Under the pieces are notes generated by a model. The model was not told the DNA's origin and ran no database searches. It worked only from the letters and a program-made list of their open reading frames with translations. A DNA stretch of 55,796 nt from Sphingobacterium sp. (GTDB lineage: Bacteria; Bacteroidota; Bacteroidia; Sphingobacteriales; Sphingobacteriaceae): NCBI GenBank assembly GCA_022712315.1, contig JALAGS010000045.1:1-55796 (forward strand), given 5' to 3'. Shown piece after piece: positions 24,932-33,712 of this stretch (its first letter is position 1; each line of letters begins with the position of its first letter). A program made the translations under genes and the position numbers.

Positions 24932-25867
24932 TTATAGCGTAATCACGATTTTACCAACCGTTCTCCCCGTTTCCTGTTCAAGATGCGCTGCTCTCATTTG
25001 CTCAAAGGGAAAAGATTTGGAAACATGAGGTTTTACAACGCCACTTTCCAATAAAGAAGCGATCTGTTTCATATCCTCTCCGCTTGACTGTACAAGAATA
25101 AAATAACCGTTCACACCTTTGGATTCTGCTTTTGAAGTTACATCTTCGTTCAGACCTGTCGGAATACTGATGATGGAACCGCCTTCTTTGGTCACTTCAA
25201 GCGAATGGTCGATATTGTTACCTCCAATTGTATCCAATACAAAATCAAAAGTTCTGCCTGCTGATTTCCAGTCGAAGACGTGATAATCGATATGTGAATC
25301 TGCACCTAAACTCAAGACAAAATCTTTATTTTTTGGGGAAGAAGTTCCCGTCACTTTCGCCCCTAAATATTTGGCAATCTGTACAGCGATATGTCCTACT
25401 CCACCAGAAGCTGCATGGACCAAAACATTTTGCCCTTGCTGAACATTTGCATGGTGAACCAAAGCCTGATACGCAGTTAGCGCAACCAAAGTGGAAGCCG
25501 CGGCGTCTTCAAAAGAGATATTTTTGGGCTTTATGGCTAATTGATTGGCCGGAGCTGCGACATATTCTGCATACGCCTTTCCGTGGCCTGGAAAATTGAC
25601 CATTCCGAAAACTTCATCGCCAACTTTAAAAGCTGAACTTTTAGTTTCTTCTACTATTCCGGAAATATCCCAACCCAAAATCAATGGATTTTCTGTTTTA
25701 ATTTTTCCGTAAACTCCTTTTCCGCCACGGCTTTTTACATCTACCGGATTGATGCTTATGGCTATTACTTTAACTAATACTTCACCTTCGTTAATTCTTG
25801 GTTTTGCCAGTTCTACGTATGCTAAATTGTCTACATTTCCGGCTTCTTTTAATACAATTGCTTTCAT
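24932..25867 (-). CDS. NADP-dependent zinc-free quinone oxidoreductase (MDR family)
   Basis: A 311-residue medium-chain reductase. The N-terminal GroES-like part includes SINPVDVKSRGG, followed by the Rossmann part with VLVHAASGGVGHIAVQIAKYLGAKVTGT. Zinc-binding cysteines are absent, as in quinone oxidoreductases and enoyl reductases of this group. The C-terminal HLEQETGRTVGKIVITL is typical. It lies 61 bp downstream of the royal-jelly-family gene on the same strand, probably in one transcript, near the left end of the repeat-bounded block. Confidence 0.92.
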   Translation of the reverse strand: MKAIVLKEAGNVDNLAYVELAKPRINEGEVLVKVIAISINPVDVKSRGGKGVYGKIKTENPLILGWDISGIVEETKSSAFKVGDEVFGMVNFPGHGKAYAEYVAAPANQLAIKPKNISFEDAAASTLVALTAYQALVHHANVQQGQNVLVHAASGGVGHIAVQIAKYLGAKVTGTSSPKNKDFVLSLGADSHIDYHVFDWKSAGRTFDFVLDTIGGNNIDHSLEVTKEGGSIISIPTGLNEDVTSKAESKGVNGYFILVQSSGEDMKQIASLLESGVVKPHVSKSFPFEQMRAAHLEQETGRTVGKIVITL

Positions 25868-25928
25868 AATATTGATATTTTTTAATGTTATTTATTTGAA
25901 TTACTTTAACTTAAATCTTTAAATGTGT

Positions 25929-27002
25929 TCAATTTCTTAGCGGTTTAGCATTGATTTTCAATTTATAAATCACAACCGGAAATGTCACTTTACTTTTTCC
26001 GTTCTCAAACGCCGCCAAACGGTTCAGTTGGCCTGTCGGAATCCACAGATATCCGTCGTCATCAATCCATAAAGCGTCTGCCCAAAGCAATCTTTTATCT
26101 TTAATGACCAGGCTTTCTTTTCCTTCCGGTGATATTTTGATGATTTCACTTTTATTGACATCGCTTACGTAGATATTTCCATCTGCATCGATAGCTGTCC
26201 CTCCTGTTGATGGAGTTTTATAGAATAATTTGAGTTTGGAAGCCAATTCTTTTTCGGAGAGATTTTCATCATTCAGATATTGTGTTTGCACTCTCCAAAG
26301 TGGGCCGCTTGCAGGCTGAAAATAAAGCCATTTTCCATCAGGAGAAATTTCTAATTGGTCAGCGTGGATTCTCACTTCATTGCCTTTTTCATCTTCCATA
26401 ACTTTTCCTTCCGCTTTTATCGGTAAGTTATCGGTGGTTGAAGGATGATTTTCAAGAACCCTTCTACCTTTTCCGGTTGTTTTATCTACGATTATTAAAG
26501 CTGGTTCGCCGGCATCTGTCAGATAAATCGTGTTTCCTGAAATTCTTAAATCATCAATGAAAGTCGAAGGTTTTGCGATTCTCGAAAGCGGAATAATCTG
26601 TTGTACGGTATTGGTTTTAATGTCAATCGAAACCAATTTCAACGCATTTCCTACTAATGGCTTTTGTCCCATTGATGGTGTCCCTGTATCTACTATCCAA
26701 AGCAAACCGTCCGGCCCTATTCTCAGAGAATTGGTTCTTACGAACTTCTCATCTGTGTCTGCTCCCAACTTCCAATTGTTCCACTCTTCATTTGGATAGG
26801 GAATGATTTTTCCATTTTTAAGAACCTCTCCGATCCTCATACCTTTATCACCCTCGATTCTGGGGAAATTAACGAAGATCCTGCCTTCGCTATTTGTTGT
26901 TACGCCATTCCAAACGACCGTTGAACTTGCGACGGGAATGAGCTGTGCTTTTACCGATGAAACGGCTGCTATAAATGTTATCAATCCAATTTTTACCTTC
27001 AT
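25929..27002 (-). CDS. Secreted major royal jelly / dopachrome-conversion-like protein
   Basis: From the ATG at 27002 the product has 357 residues with a signal peptide (KIGLITFIAAVSSVKAQ). A longer frame to 27062 would place 20 unlikely residues before the signal and include the promoter box. The six-bladed beta-propeller pattern of the yellow/MRJP family is visible in SLRIGPDGLLWIVDTGTP, FIDDLRISGNTIYLTDAGEP and TGGTAIDADGNIYVSDVN. Bacterial members are probably periplasmic and bind or convert small molecules. It precedes the quinone oxidoreductase gene. Its promoter shares an operator-like element with two SDR genes in the block. Confidence 0.88.
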   Translation of the reverse strand: MKVKIGLITFIAAVSSVKAQLIPVASSTVVWNGVTTNSEGRIFVNFPRIEGDKGMRIGEVLKNGKIIPYPNEEWNNWKLGADTDEKFVRTNSLRIGPDGLLWIVDTGTPSMGQKPLVGNALKLVSIDIKTNTVQQIIPLSRIAKPSTFIDDLRISGNTIYLTDAGEPALIIVDKTTGKGRRVLENHPSTTDNLPIKAEGKVMEDEKGNEVRIHADQLEISPDGKWLYFQPASGPLWRVQTQYLNDENLSEKELASKLKLFYKTPSTGGTAIDADGNIYVSDVNKSEIIKISPEGKESLVIKDKRLLWADALWIDDDGYLWIPTGQLNRLAAFENGKSKVTFPVVIYKLKINAKPLRN

Positions 27003-27025
27003 AACTTGATGTGTTGTTGATATAG

Positions 27026-27097
27026 CAAAGTTATATTGCACTGCAGCAGATAAATAGTTCATTTTACGGAAAGAATAGCACAGATGTACAGAAATGT
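27026..27097 (-). promoter_or_regulatory. Promoter and shared operator of the royal-jelly-family gene
   Basis: The -7 box is TAACTTTG on the - strand (27026-27033). AAGAATAGCACA (27071-27082), followed by TACAGAAATGTAA, lies 38 bp upstream of it. The same layout precedes the SDR genes starting at 29125 and 31968, so one AraC protein may control all three. Confidence 0.7.
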
Positions 27098-27220
27098 AAA
27101 ATCCTCCAGTAACGGAGGATCATCCAGAAATGTTTAGCTCTTCTTTAAGCAAAAGTTGCTTGTTCGCCACCAACGAAAAAGTCATCATAGTGGTAATTAT
27201 CCGTGGATCGGATCATTAAA

Positions 27221-27259
27221 AAAGTCACAATGAAACTAATGAAGTTTCATTGTGACTTT
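27221..27259 (-). terminator. Strong terminator of the AraC gene
   Basis: AAAGTCACAATGAAACT and its exact reverse complement form a 17-bp stem with a 5-base loop. On the - strand it ends in a T-run, 21 bp after the AraC stop. Confidence 0.88.
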
Positions 27260-27279
27260 AACAAGAAGAATTGCAGTAA

Positions 27280-28170
27280 TTAGTTTAGCTGTGATTTTCT
27301 GAATTCCAAAGGTCTCAGACCTGTCTGTTTCTTAAATAATTTTGTAAAGTAAGAAGCATTCTCGAATCCTAAGTGATAGGCTATTTCCGCAACTCCCTTC
27401 TCTCCCAATCTCAATAGATTTTTAGCCTCCGAAATCAAAAATATATGAATGAGATCCAAAGCAGTTTTTCCTGTTTCCTGTTTCAGTACGTCACTTAAAT
27501 AACGTGGCGAAATAAACAGCTGTTCGGCAATATAGGTAACGCTTGGCAACCCGTTTTTTTCCAGACCTCCTTCACCAATATATTTTTTAAGGATATCATT
27601 AAATCTTGATACTGTTTTTCCAATAACCTGTTCTCGGTCGATAAACTGTCTTTTGTAAAAGCGCTGTGCATATTTCAAAATCGATGATATATGACTCAAG
27701 ATAATCTCACGGCTGTATTCATCGGGATTATTAAAATATTCACCCTGAATTTTCGCATGAAGCTCCAGAATAATCTGCTCTTCTTTTGGAGAAAGTTGCA
27801 GCGCTTCCGTTACATCGTAGTCAAAGAAGCCATAATTGTTAATGCTTTTAAAGAGCTCGTGACCGTTCAGATAATCTTCGTGAATCATCAACATATAGCC
27901 TTTTTCTTCAAATTCAAGGTCTTTCATTTCAATGATCTGCCGTGGTTTGGTAAAAAATAGACAGCCATTATCGTGGTCGTATTTTGTACGTCCATACATA
28001 AACATCCCTGATTTTATTTTTTTGAAAGCGATGATGTAGCAATCTGTGGTAAATTCCCTATTTCCCAACGGACAGGCCGCCTGACAGCCAATCATACTAA
28101 AGAGCGGGTGCTCCGGAGCGTCCCAGCCATTTCCGCTGTGCAATTCTGTAAGGGTTTTATAATGTTTCAT
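27280..28170 (-). CDS. AraC family regulator, block copy 1
   Basis: A 296-residue AraC protein. The N-terminal part has the pattern HYKTLTELH...PEHPLFSMI, TKYDHDNG and PRQIIEM; the C-terminal HTH pair includes ISPRYLSDVLKQETGKTA and GVAEIAYHLGFENASYFTKLFKKQTGLRP. It is a clear paralogue of the regulators at 32126 and, more distantly, 39398. It lies 130 bp downstream of an SDR gene on the same strand. It is a candidate to bind the element found before the three block promoters. A strong terminator follows. Confidence 0.92.
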   Translation of the reverse strand: MKHYKTLTELHSGNGWDAPEHPLFSMIGCQAACPLGNREFTTDCYIIAFKKIKSGMFMYGRTKYDHDNGCLFFTKPRQIIEMKDLEFEEKGYMLMIHEDYLNGHELFKSINNYGFFDYDVTEALQLSPKEEQIILELHAKIQGEYFNNPDEYSREIILSHISSILKYAQRFYKRQFIDREQVIGKTVSRFNDILKKYIGEGGLEKNGLPSVTYIAEQLFISPRYLSDVLKQETGKTALDLIHIFLISEAKNLLRLGEKGVAEIAYHLGFENASYFTKLFKKQTGLRPLEFRKSQLN

Positions 28171-28300
28171 TTTATTTTTTTATCGAATGTTCGACAATCT
28201 CTTTCTATTACAACTGATTCTCTGAAGTTAAGCTAAAAAAGCAAACCAGTACAACTGTAGCAAGAAAACATTTTTTTTGCGCGCATCATTCCTAATAAAT

Positions 28301-29125
28301 CTAGTGCCCATGTGCGGCAATGCTGACCTCTTTCCAATTTTGGATATCATTCAATCTTTTGGTGTAAACCTCATTGACAACGTGATATGCAATTTTACCG
28401 AACAATAATCTTTGTGGAGGATTTTGATTGTCAATAAGATTCAAAACTGGCTCTACTGTCGCTTCAGGTTTTCCCCATGTATCAGGGTTATCCCCTGTTT
28501 CCGCAAATGCCTCTCGTACTGGATTGTAATCGGTAATATCCGAGGAAGTCTGAACCGCTGAAGCTCCCGCCCAATCCGTTGCAAATCCATTAGGTTCAAT
28601 TAATGTGGTTTTGATTCCTAAATGTGCTGTTTCTGAACCAATCGTTTCAATTAATCCTTCGACTGCAAACTTTGAAGCATTGTATAATCCTAAAAGCGGT
28701 AGCGTCGTTAATCCCAAAAAGCTGGAAATCTGAATAATATGTCCACTTCTTTGTTTTCTCATCACCGGTAAAATTGCTTGTGCTACCCAAAGTGAACCAA
28801 AAAAATTAGTTTCCATTTGGTCTCTCGCCTGCTGTTCTGTTGTTTCTTCCGTCGTTCCAAATAAACCAAAACCAGCATTATTAATCAAAACATCAATTCT
28901 TCCAAAGTGTTTTTCTACTTTCTCCACCACTTCAAAAACTTCTGTACGGTTGTTGACATCCAGTTTCACAGGAAGAATGCTGTCACCGTACTTCTCTTTT
29001 AAATCCTGCAACGCATCGGTATTTCTAGCCGAAGCAGCAACTTTATCGCCTCTTTTAAGCAAGGCCTCAGCCCATAATTTTCCAAATCCTTTGGAAGCTC
29101 CTGTTATAAAAATTATTTTACTCAT
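28301..29125 (-). CDS. SDR family oxidoreductase, block copy 1
   Basis: The start at 29125 (MSKIIFITGASKGFGKLW) gives 274 residues; an upstream start at 29173 would add 16 residues that lie over the promoter. Motifs are TGASKGFG, NNAGFGLFG, the ISSF serine segment and YNASK. It is a close paralogue of the SDR at 31147-31968, down to the ending WKEVSIAAHGH versus WKDVSEAAHG. Such SDRs reduce ketones or aldehydes, usually with NADP. Each SDR is paired with a paralogous AraC gene, so the pair was duplicated together. Confidence 0.93.
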   Translation of the reverse strand: MSKIIFITGASKGFGKLWAEALLKRGDKVAASARNTDALQDLKEKYGDSILPVKLDVNNRTEVFEVVEKVEKHFGRIDVLINNAGFGLFGTTEETTEQQARDQMETNFFGSLWVAQAILPVMRKQRSGHIIQISSFLGLTTLPLLGLYNASKFAVEGLIETIGSETAHLGIKTTLIEPNGFATDWAGASAVQTSSDITDYNPVREAFAETGDNPDTWGKPEATVEPVLNLIDNQNPPQRLLFGKIAYHVVNEVYTKRLNDIQNWKEVSIAAHGH

Positions 29126-29148
29126 TATTTTTTCTTTTTTTGTTAATC

Positions 29149-29216
29149 CAAAATTATCGTTATCCATACTCATACACTAACTCATTTCAGCTGAAGAATA
29201 GCACATAATTACGGTA
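29149..29216 (-). promoter_or_regulatory. Promoter and shared operator of the first block SDR
   Basis: CAAAATTA (29149-29156) reads TAATTTTG on the - strand. AAGAATAGCACA (29194-29205), then ATTACGGTATACC, begins 38 bp upstream, as at the royal-jelly-family and second SDR promoters. Confidence 0.7.
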
Positions 29217-29284
29217 TACCATTAGGTGCCTAACTCGTCTTACTTATTCGTAATAATTGTAAATGTGGTGGATCTTTTTTAAAA

Positions 29285-29314
29285 AGAGCTCCTTCAATTT
29301 CTAAAAGGAGCTCT
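29285..29314 (-). terminator. Terminator of the SDR-MFS-CMD operon
   Basis: AGAGCTCCTT and AAGGAGCTCT form a perfect 10-bp stem with a 10-base loop; on the - strand a TTTTT run follows. It lies 25 bp after the decarboxylase-family stop. Confidence 0.85.
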
Positions 29315-29339
29315 CACCAACACTTCAATTAAACACTTA

Positions 29340-29879
29340 TTATAAACTTTTTGCTGCCGGAAAATCAATCGGGATCTGGGTATTTGCAAAAACATAATTC
29401 GTAAAACTTCGAAGAGCAACCAAGGCTGTAAGTTCTACGAGCGCCTTCTCATCCAAACCAGCTTTATAGAAGTCTTCCAGTGCAGCATTTCCGGCATTAC
29501 CTTTATTGTTTGCGATCGATTGGGTAAGTTTTATAATGGCATCCAATTTAACATCCCCAACACTTCCCCTTCTGATTGCTAAAGTGTCCTCCTCACTAAA
29601 ACCATTTAATTTAGCCAGCATGGTATGTGCAGCAAGACAGTAATCACAAGCATTTACCTGGGACACAACCAAGTTGATCGCTTCCCTTTCCTTTGCGGTG
29701 TAAGAAGAATGATGCGCTAAGGCTGCTTCTGTTTCCAGCATCGATTTTAAAGCTGATGAAGAGTATCCGATAGTAGCATACAGGTTCGGGATCTTGCCCA
29801 TTTTTTTCTCTACCGACGTTAAAATGACCTGAGCTTCTTCGCTCAATTGTTCTTTTTTTGGAACTGTAATAGTTTTCAT
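29340..29879 (-). CDS. Carboxymuconolactone decarboxylase / AhpD-like peroxidase-related protein
   Basis: A 179-residue protein with the AhpD core: ALAHHSSYTAKEREAINLVVSQVNACDYCLAAHTMLAK, with C78, C81 and H85 as the redox motif. The two cysteines suggest thiol-dependent peroxide or alkyl-hydroperoxide reduction. It is the last gene of a three-gene unit: SDR (31968), MFS (31112, 34-bp gap) and this gene (21-bp gap), followed by a terminator. It is longer than, and distinct from, the CMD protein at 24200. Confidence 0.9.
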   Translation of the reverse strand: MKTITVPKKEQLSEEAQVILTSVEKKMGKIPNLYATIGYSSSALKSMLETEAALAHHSSYTAKEREAINLVVSQVNACDYCLAAHTMLAKLNGFSEEDTLAIRRGSVGDVKLDAIIKLTQSIANNKGNAGNAALEDFYKAGLDEKALVELTALVALRSFTNYVFANTQIPIDFPAAKSL

Positions 29880-29900
29880 ATTCTTATTATTTATTATTGT

Positions 29901-31112
29901 TTACTTGAATCTTTCAATTTCATCCCATCTAACGACTGATCTTTTAAAAATAAAAATCCCAAGGAAAGTCAAAACCACGATCAGTAGATTAACCATTGCA
30001 ATGCTCTGAACATTTTTTATCTCAAATAAATTGATCAGGCCGTAACCGGCAATGGAGCTAATGACGTAAATACCGCCGCCGGTCAGCCCGCTTGCCACTC
30101 CTGCATTCTTGCTAAAACGCTGTAAACAGTATGCATAGACATTATTAAAAATAAAGCCGGAAAGGAAATGAATAAGCAGCGTAAAAATAAGCAGTACATA
30201 AAATCCTTTCCCTCCAAATGATATAATGGTCATCAGGCCTGCGAAAATCAATTGTAGGATCACGGCTGTATTGATTTTTAAGAATAGATTTTTGTTTATC
30301 AACACCTTTGAGGTGATTCCGCCCAGCATCAGCGCAATTCCTGAACCCAGTGAACTGTAGCCTGTCACAACAGGTGAATAACCATACACTTTTTCTATAA
30401 TAAACGGACTGCTGACACCGTAAATAACGAGTAGTGAATAGCTCAGTCCGATAATAAGCAGCCCTACACTAAAATCCGCTGTTTTAAGCATACCTGAATA
30501 GACATTTAGGATCTGCTTCCGGTTAAAGGACTGGAATTTCTGGAGCGATTCACCGGTATATCTCCACTCGAAAAACAGAACAGCTGCTGTCAAAAAGCCC
30601 AATAGATAAAAATTCGACTGCCAGCCAAATGTTACTTGTAGATATCCGCCAATAAATGGTGCGACAATAGGAGCCGTTGCCCATACAATCGAAAACAAGC
30701 TCGTGTAGTGCTTCAGCTTTTCACCACTGTACATATCCACAAAGAATGCCCTCTTTCCAACAATGATCAGCGATACTGTTATTCCCTGTGTTATCCGCAT
30801 TCCATAGATCACACCGATATGGGGAACCAGTGCGATAATAAAACTGGCGATTGAAAATACAATAAGGGCAAACAGGTTGATCCTGTATCTCCCAAAGCTA
30901 TCCAGGATACTACCGATAAAAAGTTGGCTGAGTCCGGAGCTTATCATGAAAAGCAATAAAGAAAGCTGTACCTGCTGCATTGAAACGCCCAGATCACCTG
31001 CCATCGCCGGCAGCGAGGGAATATAAATATCGGTGGTAAGTCCTCCAAGTGGAATGAGGATAAAGGCGAGCAGGGTGCTGATGTGTAAATATTCTATTTT
31101 TTGGGCTTTCAT
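29901..31112 (-). CDS. MFS exporter, Bcr/CflA type
   Basis: A 403-residue inner-membrane protein with about twelve membrane helices. The N-terminal segment ILIPLGGLTTDIYIPSLPAMAGDLG matches drug/H+ antiporters of the Bcr/CflA group, and the loop 2-3 motif appears as GSILDSFGRYR. These exporters remove antibiotics, dipeptides or sulfonamides; the substrate here is unknown. Cotranscription with an SDR and an AhpD-like protein suggests export of a reactive compound or its reduced product. Confidence 0.9.
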   Translation of the reverse strand: MKAQKIEYLHISTLLAFILIPLGGLTTDIYIPSLPAMAGDLGVSMQQVQLSLLLFMISSGLSQLFIGSILDSFGRYRINLFALIVFSIASFIIALVPHIGVIYGMRITQGITVSLIIVGKRAFFVDMYSGEKLKHYTSLFSIVWATAPIVAPFIGGYLQVTFGWQSNFYLLGFLTAAVLFFEWRYTGESLQKFQSFNRKQILNVYSGMLKTADFSVGLLIIGLSYSLLVIYGVSSPFIIEKVYGYSPVVTGYSSLGSGIALMLGGITSKVLINKNLFLKINTAVILQLIFAGLMTIISFGGKGFYVLLIFTLLIHFLSGFIFNNVYAYCLQRFSKNAGVASGLTGGGIYVISSIAGYGLINLFEIKNVQSIAMVNLLIVVLTFLGIFIFKRSVVRWDEIERFK

Positions 31113-31146
31113 AACGATGTTTAACTATGTGTAAAAAAGCACGGGA

Positions 31147-31968
31147 TTATCCGTGCGCTGCTTCTGAAACATCTTTCCATTCCTTCCACTGTTGAAGTTT
31201 TTCACCATACACCCTTTCTGTTTTGACATAACCCAATTTACCGAGGAATAATCTTAACGGTGGATTTTCACTGTCAATCAGTTTTAAGATTGCAGGAACA
31301 GTAGCTTCCGGAGTACCGTAATCATCAGGGCCAAGTCCTTCAATTTTAGTTAGGCTTTCTTTCAGCGGATTATACACATCCAACTGATCGCCAAATACTG
31401 CTGAGCTTCCTCCAAATTCTGTTTTATAGCCATTTGGTTCGATCAGCGTTACATGGATGCCAAAATCTTTTACCTCACTGGCTAGCGCTTCACTCAATCC
31501 TTCCACCGCAAATTTTGTGGCGTTGTAAATGCCTAAAGTAGGAAGGCTCCATACGCCCAGTACACTTGAAAGCTGGATGATATGCCCATGTCCCTGTGCT
31601 CTGAGGATCGGCAGTGCCGCCTGTGTCACCCATAGTGTTCCGAACAGATTTGCATCAAAAACATCCCGGGCTACTTTTTCACCGATTTCTTCCACTGCAC
31701 CAAAAACGCCATACCCAGCATTGTTGATCACTACATCAAGCTGACCGAAATGTTCCTTGGCTTTGTTTACGGTAGCAAATACAGCTTCTCTATCGGTAAT
31801 ATCCAGCTGTAACGGTAAAAATTGATCACCATACTTTTCTGATAATGCTGTAAAAGCATTCGCTTTTCTGGAAGTTGCCACCACGTTGTCCCCACGTTGC
31901 AACAGTGCTTCTGTCCAAAGTTTTCCAAATCCTGAAGTTGCTCCTGTTATAAAAATTGTCTTTGCCAT
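31147..31968 (-). CDS. SDR family oxidoreductase, block copy 2
   Basis: A 273-residue short-chain dehydrogenase with TGATSGFG, NNAGYGVFG, LSSV and YNATK motifs. It is paralogous to the SDR at 28301-29125. It is the first gene of the SDR-MFS-AhpD-like operon and is divergent from the AraC gene at 32126, which is paralogous to the AraC gene beside the other SDR. Its promoter has the shared element 39 bp upstream of the -7 box. Confidence 0.93.
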   Translation of the reverse strand: MAKTIFITGATSGFGKLWTEALLQRGDNVVATSRKANAFTALSEKYGDQFLPLQLDITDREAVFATVNKAKEHFGQLDVVINNAGYGVFGAVEEIGEKVARDVFDANLFGTLWVTQAALPILRAQGHGHIIQLSSVLGVWSLPTLGIYNATKFAVEGLSEALASEVKDFGIHVTLIEPNGYKTEFGGSSAVFGDQLDVYNPLKESLTKIEGLGPDDYGTPEATVPAILKLIDSENPPLRLFLGKLGYVKTERVYGEKLQQWKEWKDVSEAAHG

Positions 31969-32008
31969 GTTGTTATTGTTTAAATTATTATTTGTTATTT
32001 TGATAAGA

Positions 32009-32083
32009 CAAAGTTATATCCAGAACCAGCCTCTGCTCTACTCCATATCAGCGGAAGAATAGCACAGATTTACGAAAATGTAA
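32009..32083 (-). promoter_or_regulatory. Promoter and shared operator of the second block SDR
   Basis: CAAAGTTA (32009-32016) reads TAACTTTG on the - strand. AAGAATAGCACA (32055-32066), then GATTTACGAAAATGTAA (32067-32083), begins 39 bp upstream. The site lies between the divergent SDR and AraC genes and could serve both. Confidence 0.7.
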
Positions 32084-32125
32084 TTTTGAAACATTTCAAC
32101 AAGCAAATGCCTAAAATTAGAGACA

Positions 32126-33031
32126 TTGGAAAAGATCAATCATTATAAAAGCATAACCGAACTTCATGAAAAAAGTGGCTTTGAAACTCCCAAGCATCCA
32201 CTATTGAGCCTGATGACCTGTAAAGAACTTATGACCTATTCGGTCGGAGAAGACAGGTTCACCGGAGACTTTTATATGGTTGCTCTGAAAAAGATTAAAT
32301 CGGGCTATGTGCTATATGGGAAAACGAAATATGACCATAGTAATGGATCTACCGTTTTTATGAAGCCAAGGCAAATTATTGAGGTCAGTAATGTACAGTT
32401 TGCCGAAAAGGGTTTTGTTATATTTTTTCATGAGGATTATCTGGCCGGCCATATTCTGCATGACCAAATCAAAAACTATGGCTATTTTGAGTATGAAATA
32501 AATGAAGCCCTGCACCTATCTCCTGCTGAGGAGCTTATCATGTGGGAACTCTATGAAAAAATACGCAAGGAATATGACGAAAACTCAGATGAATTCAGCC
32601 GTGAAATTATACTGTCACATATTGATTCCATCCTAAAATATTCCGACCGCTTTTATAAAAGACAGTTTGTGGATCGAAGTAATAACGTTTCGGGAACCAC
32701 GCTAAAAAGGTTTCAGACAGTATTACAGAACTATTTTGATAAGAAGCTGCACCTTAAAGAAGGTTTGCCCACCGTAAATTACCTTGCGGGAGAACTTTTT
32801 TTATCAAGCAGGTATCTGAGCGACCTTCTTAAACAGGAAACCGGAAAAACCGCTCTCGAACATGTCCATATTTACCTAATCAAAGAGGCGAAAAATCTAT
32901 TGCTAGGATCGGACAGCAACATATCTGGCATTGCCTATGATCTGGGATTTGAAAGCCCTTCATATTTTACCCGTTTGTTTAAAAAATTGGTAGGTGTTAC
33001 ACCTGCCCAATTTAAGGAAACCAAGAACTGA
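32126..33031 (+). CDS. AraC family regulator, block copy 2
   Basis: A 301-residue AraC protein that appears to start at TTG (32126), since the alignment with the paralogue at 27280 begins there (HYKSITELH) and no ATG is in frame upstream nearby. Shared blocks are PKHPLLSLM, TKYDHSNG, PRQIIE, RFYKRQFVDR, SSRYLSDLLKQETGKTALEH and YDLGFESPSYFTRLFKK. It is divergent from the SDR-MFS-AhpD-like operon and probably activates it. Fifteen bases after its stop the right-hand direct repeat begins. Confidence 0.9.
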   Translation: MEKINHYKSITELHEKSGFETPKHPLLSLMTCKELMTYSVGEDRFTGDFYMVALKKIKSGYVLYGKTKYDHSNGSTVFMKPRQIIEVSNVQFAEKGFVIFFHEDYLAGHILHDQIKNYGYFEYEINEALHLSPAEELIMWELYEKIRKEYDENSDEFSREIILSHIDSILKYSDRFYKRQFVDRSNNVSGTTLKRFQTVLQNYFDKKLHLKEGLPTVNYLAGELFLSSRYLSDLLKQETGKTALEHVHIYLIKEAKNLLLGSDSNISGIAYDLGFESPSYFTRLFKKLVGVTPAQFKETKN

Positions 33032-33045
33032 TTTCATAATTATGG

Positions 33046-33071
33046 GTGCTGATGTTGATTCGTTTTTCCAT
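33046..33071 (-). pseudogene. 5' remnant of the carboxymuconolactone decarboxylase gene
   Basis: The - strand reads MEKRINIS, matching MEKRIDIS of the intact gene at 24643, and then stops matching. It lies 56 bp after the Crp/Fnr stop, the same distance as between the remnant stop and the intact gene on the left side. Confidence 0.8.
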
Positions 33072-33172
33072 GATTCTTATTTTTTGTTTTGCTACTACAA
33101 AATTGGAAAATGGAGAACCAGAAAAACTTAAACGGGTTTAAGAAAAATTCTTTTGCGGATTTCGCTGAGATA
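33046..33172. repeat. Right copy of the 127/128-bp direct repeat
   Basis: It matches 24618-24745 with about 94-95% identity. It starts within a truncated decarboxylase gene and ends inside the intact Crp/Fnr gene. Confidence 0.9.
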
Positions 33173-33712
33173 CTCCGGTGTAAAGCCCAGATAGGAAGCT
33201 ACGAGATATTGAGGTAAGCGCTGCAGAAATGCAGGCTGGTTTTTGAGGAATTGATGGTATAGCTCCTCCCTGGAGTGCTCGTAAAGCAGCTTGACACGCA
33301 TCTGTGCAGCAGCATACGCTTTCTGGTACACCATGCGAAAATACTTCTCCATGACCGGGTGCTTTTCCAGTAGATCATCGAAGGCATGCTGGCGAATGAC
33401 CAGCACTTCCGTAGGCTGTACTGCCTGGATGTAAAATTCTGTGGCGGTCTGATTGATATAAGAGAAGGTCTCTGTCATCCACCAATTTTCAATCGCGAAT
33501 TCAGTCGTCTGCTGCACACCCTTTTCATTGATAAAAAATTTTCGTAGAATTCCTTCCAGTACAAAATAACTTGCTTTGCAGATCTGCCCTTCGGTCAATA
33601 CGTTTTCTTTCTTCTTAAGCCGCTGCCGCTCGAAATATCCGGTTACATCGACAAATTCATCGTTGGAAATTTTTATAAATTTATCCGGGTGTTTTTTGAA
33701 CTGTTCAAGCAT
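33128..33712 (-). CDS. Crp/Fnr family transcriptional regulator
   Basis: A 194-residue protein with an N-terminal cyclic-nucleotide-binding fold (KKENVLTEGQICKASYFVLEGILRKFF) and a short C-terminal helix-turn-helix (LPQYLVASYLGFTPEYLSEIRKRI). This small type is frequent in Bacteroidota and usually lacks conserved cAMP-binding residues. Its ancestral downstream neighbour was the decarboxylase gene now at 24200, as shown by the remnant left here. It probably controlled that redox gene, from which it is now separated by 8.3 kb. Confidence 0.92.
   Translation of the reverse strand: MLEQFKKHPDKFIKISNDEFVDVTGYFERQRLKKKENVLTEGQICKASYFVLEGILRKFFINEKGVQQTTEFAIENWWMTETFSYINQTATEFYIQAVQPTEVLVIRQHAFDDLLEKHPVMEKYFRMVYQKAYAAAQMRVKLLYEHSREELYHQFLKNQPAFLQRLPQYLVASYLGFTPEYLSEIRKRIFLKPV

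Noticed and set aside
24661..24942. 93-codon + strand frame across the left block boundary
   Set aside because: It runs through the decarboxylase leader, the Crp/Fnr remnant and the hairpin, which are all better explained on the other strand.
27003..27062. Longer N-terminus of the royal-jelly-family protein
   Set aside because: The extra 20 residues would lie before a normal signal peptide and over the -7 box at 27026-27033.
24618..33172. Composite transposon
   Set aside because: The flanking repeats are host gene sequence and no transposase or terminal inverted repeat was found.
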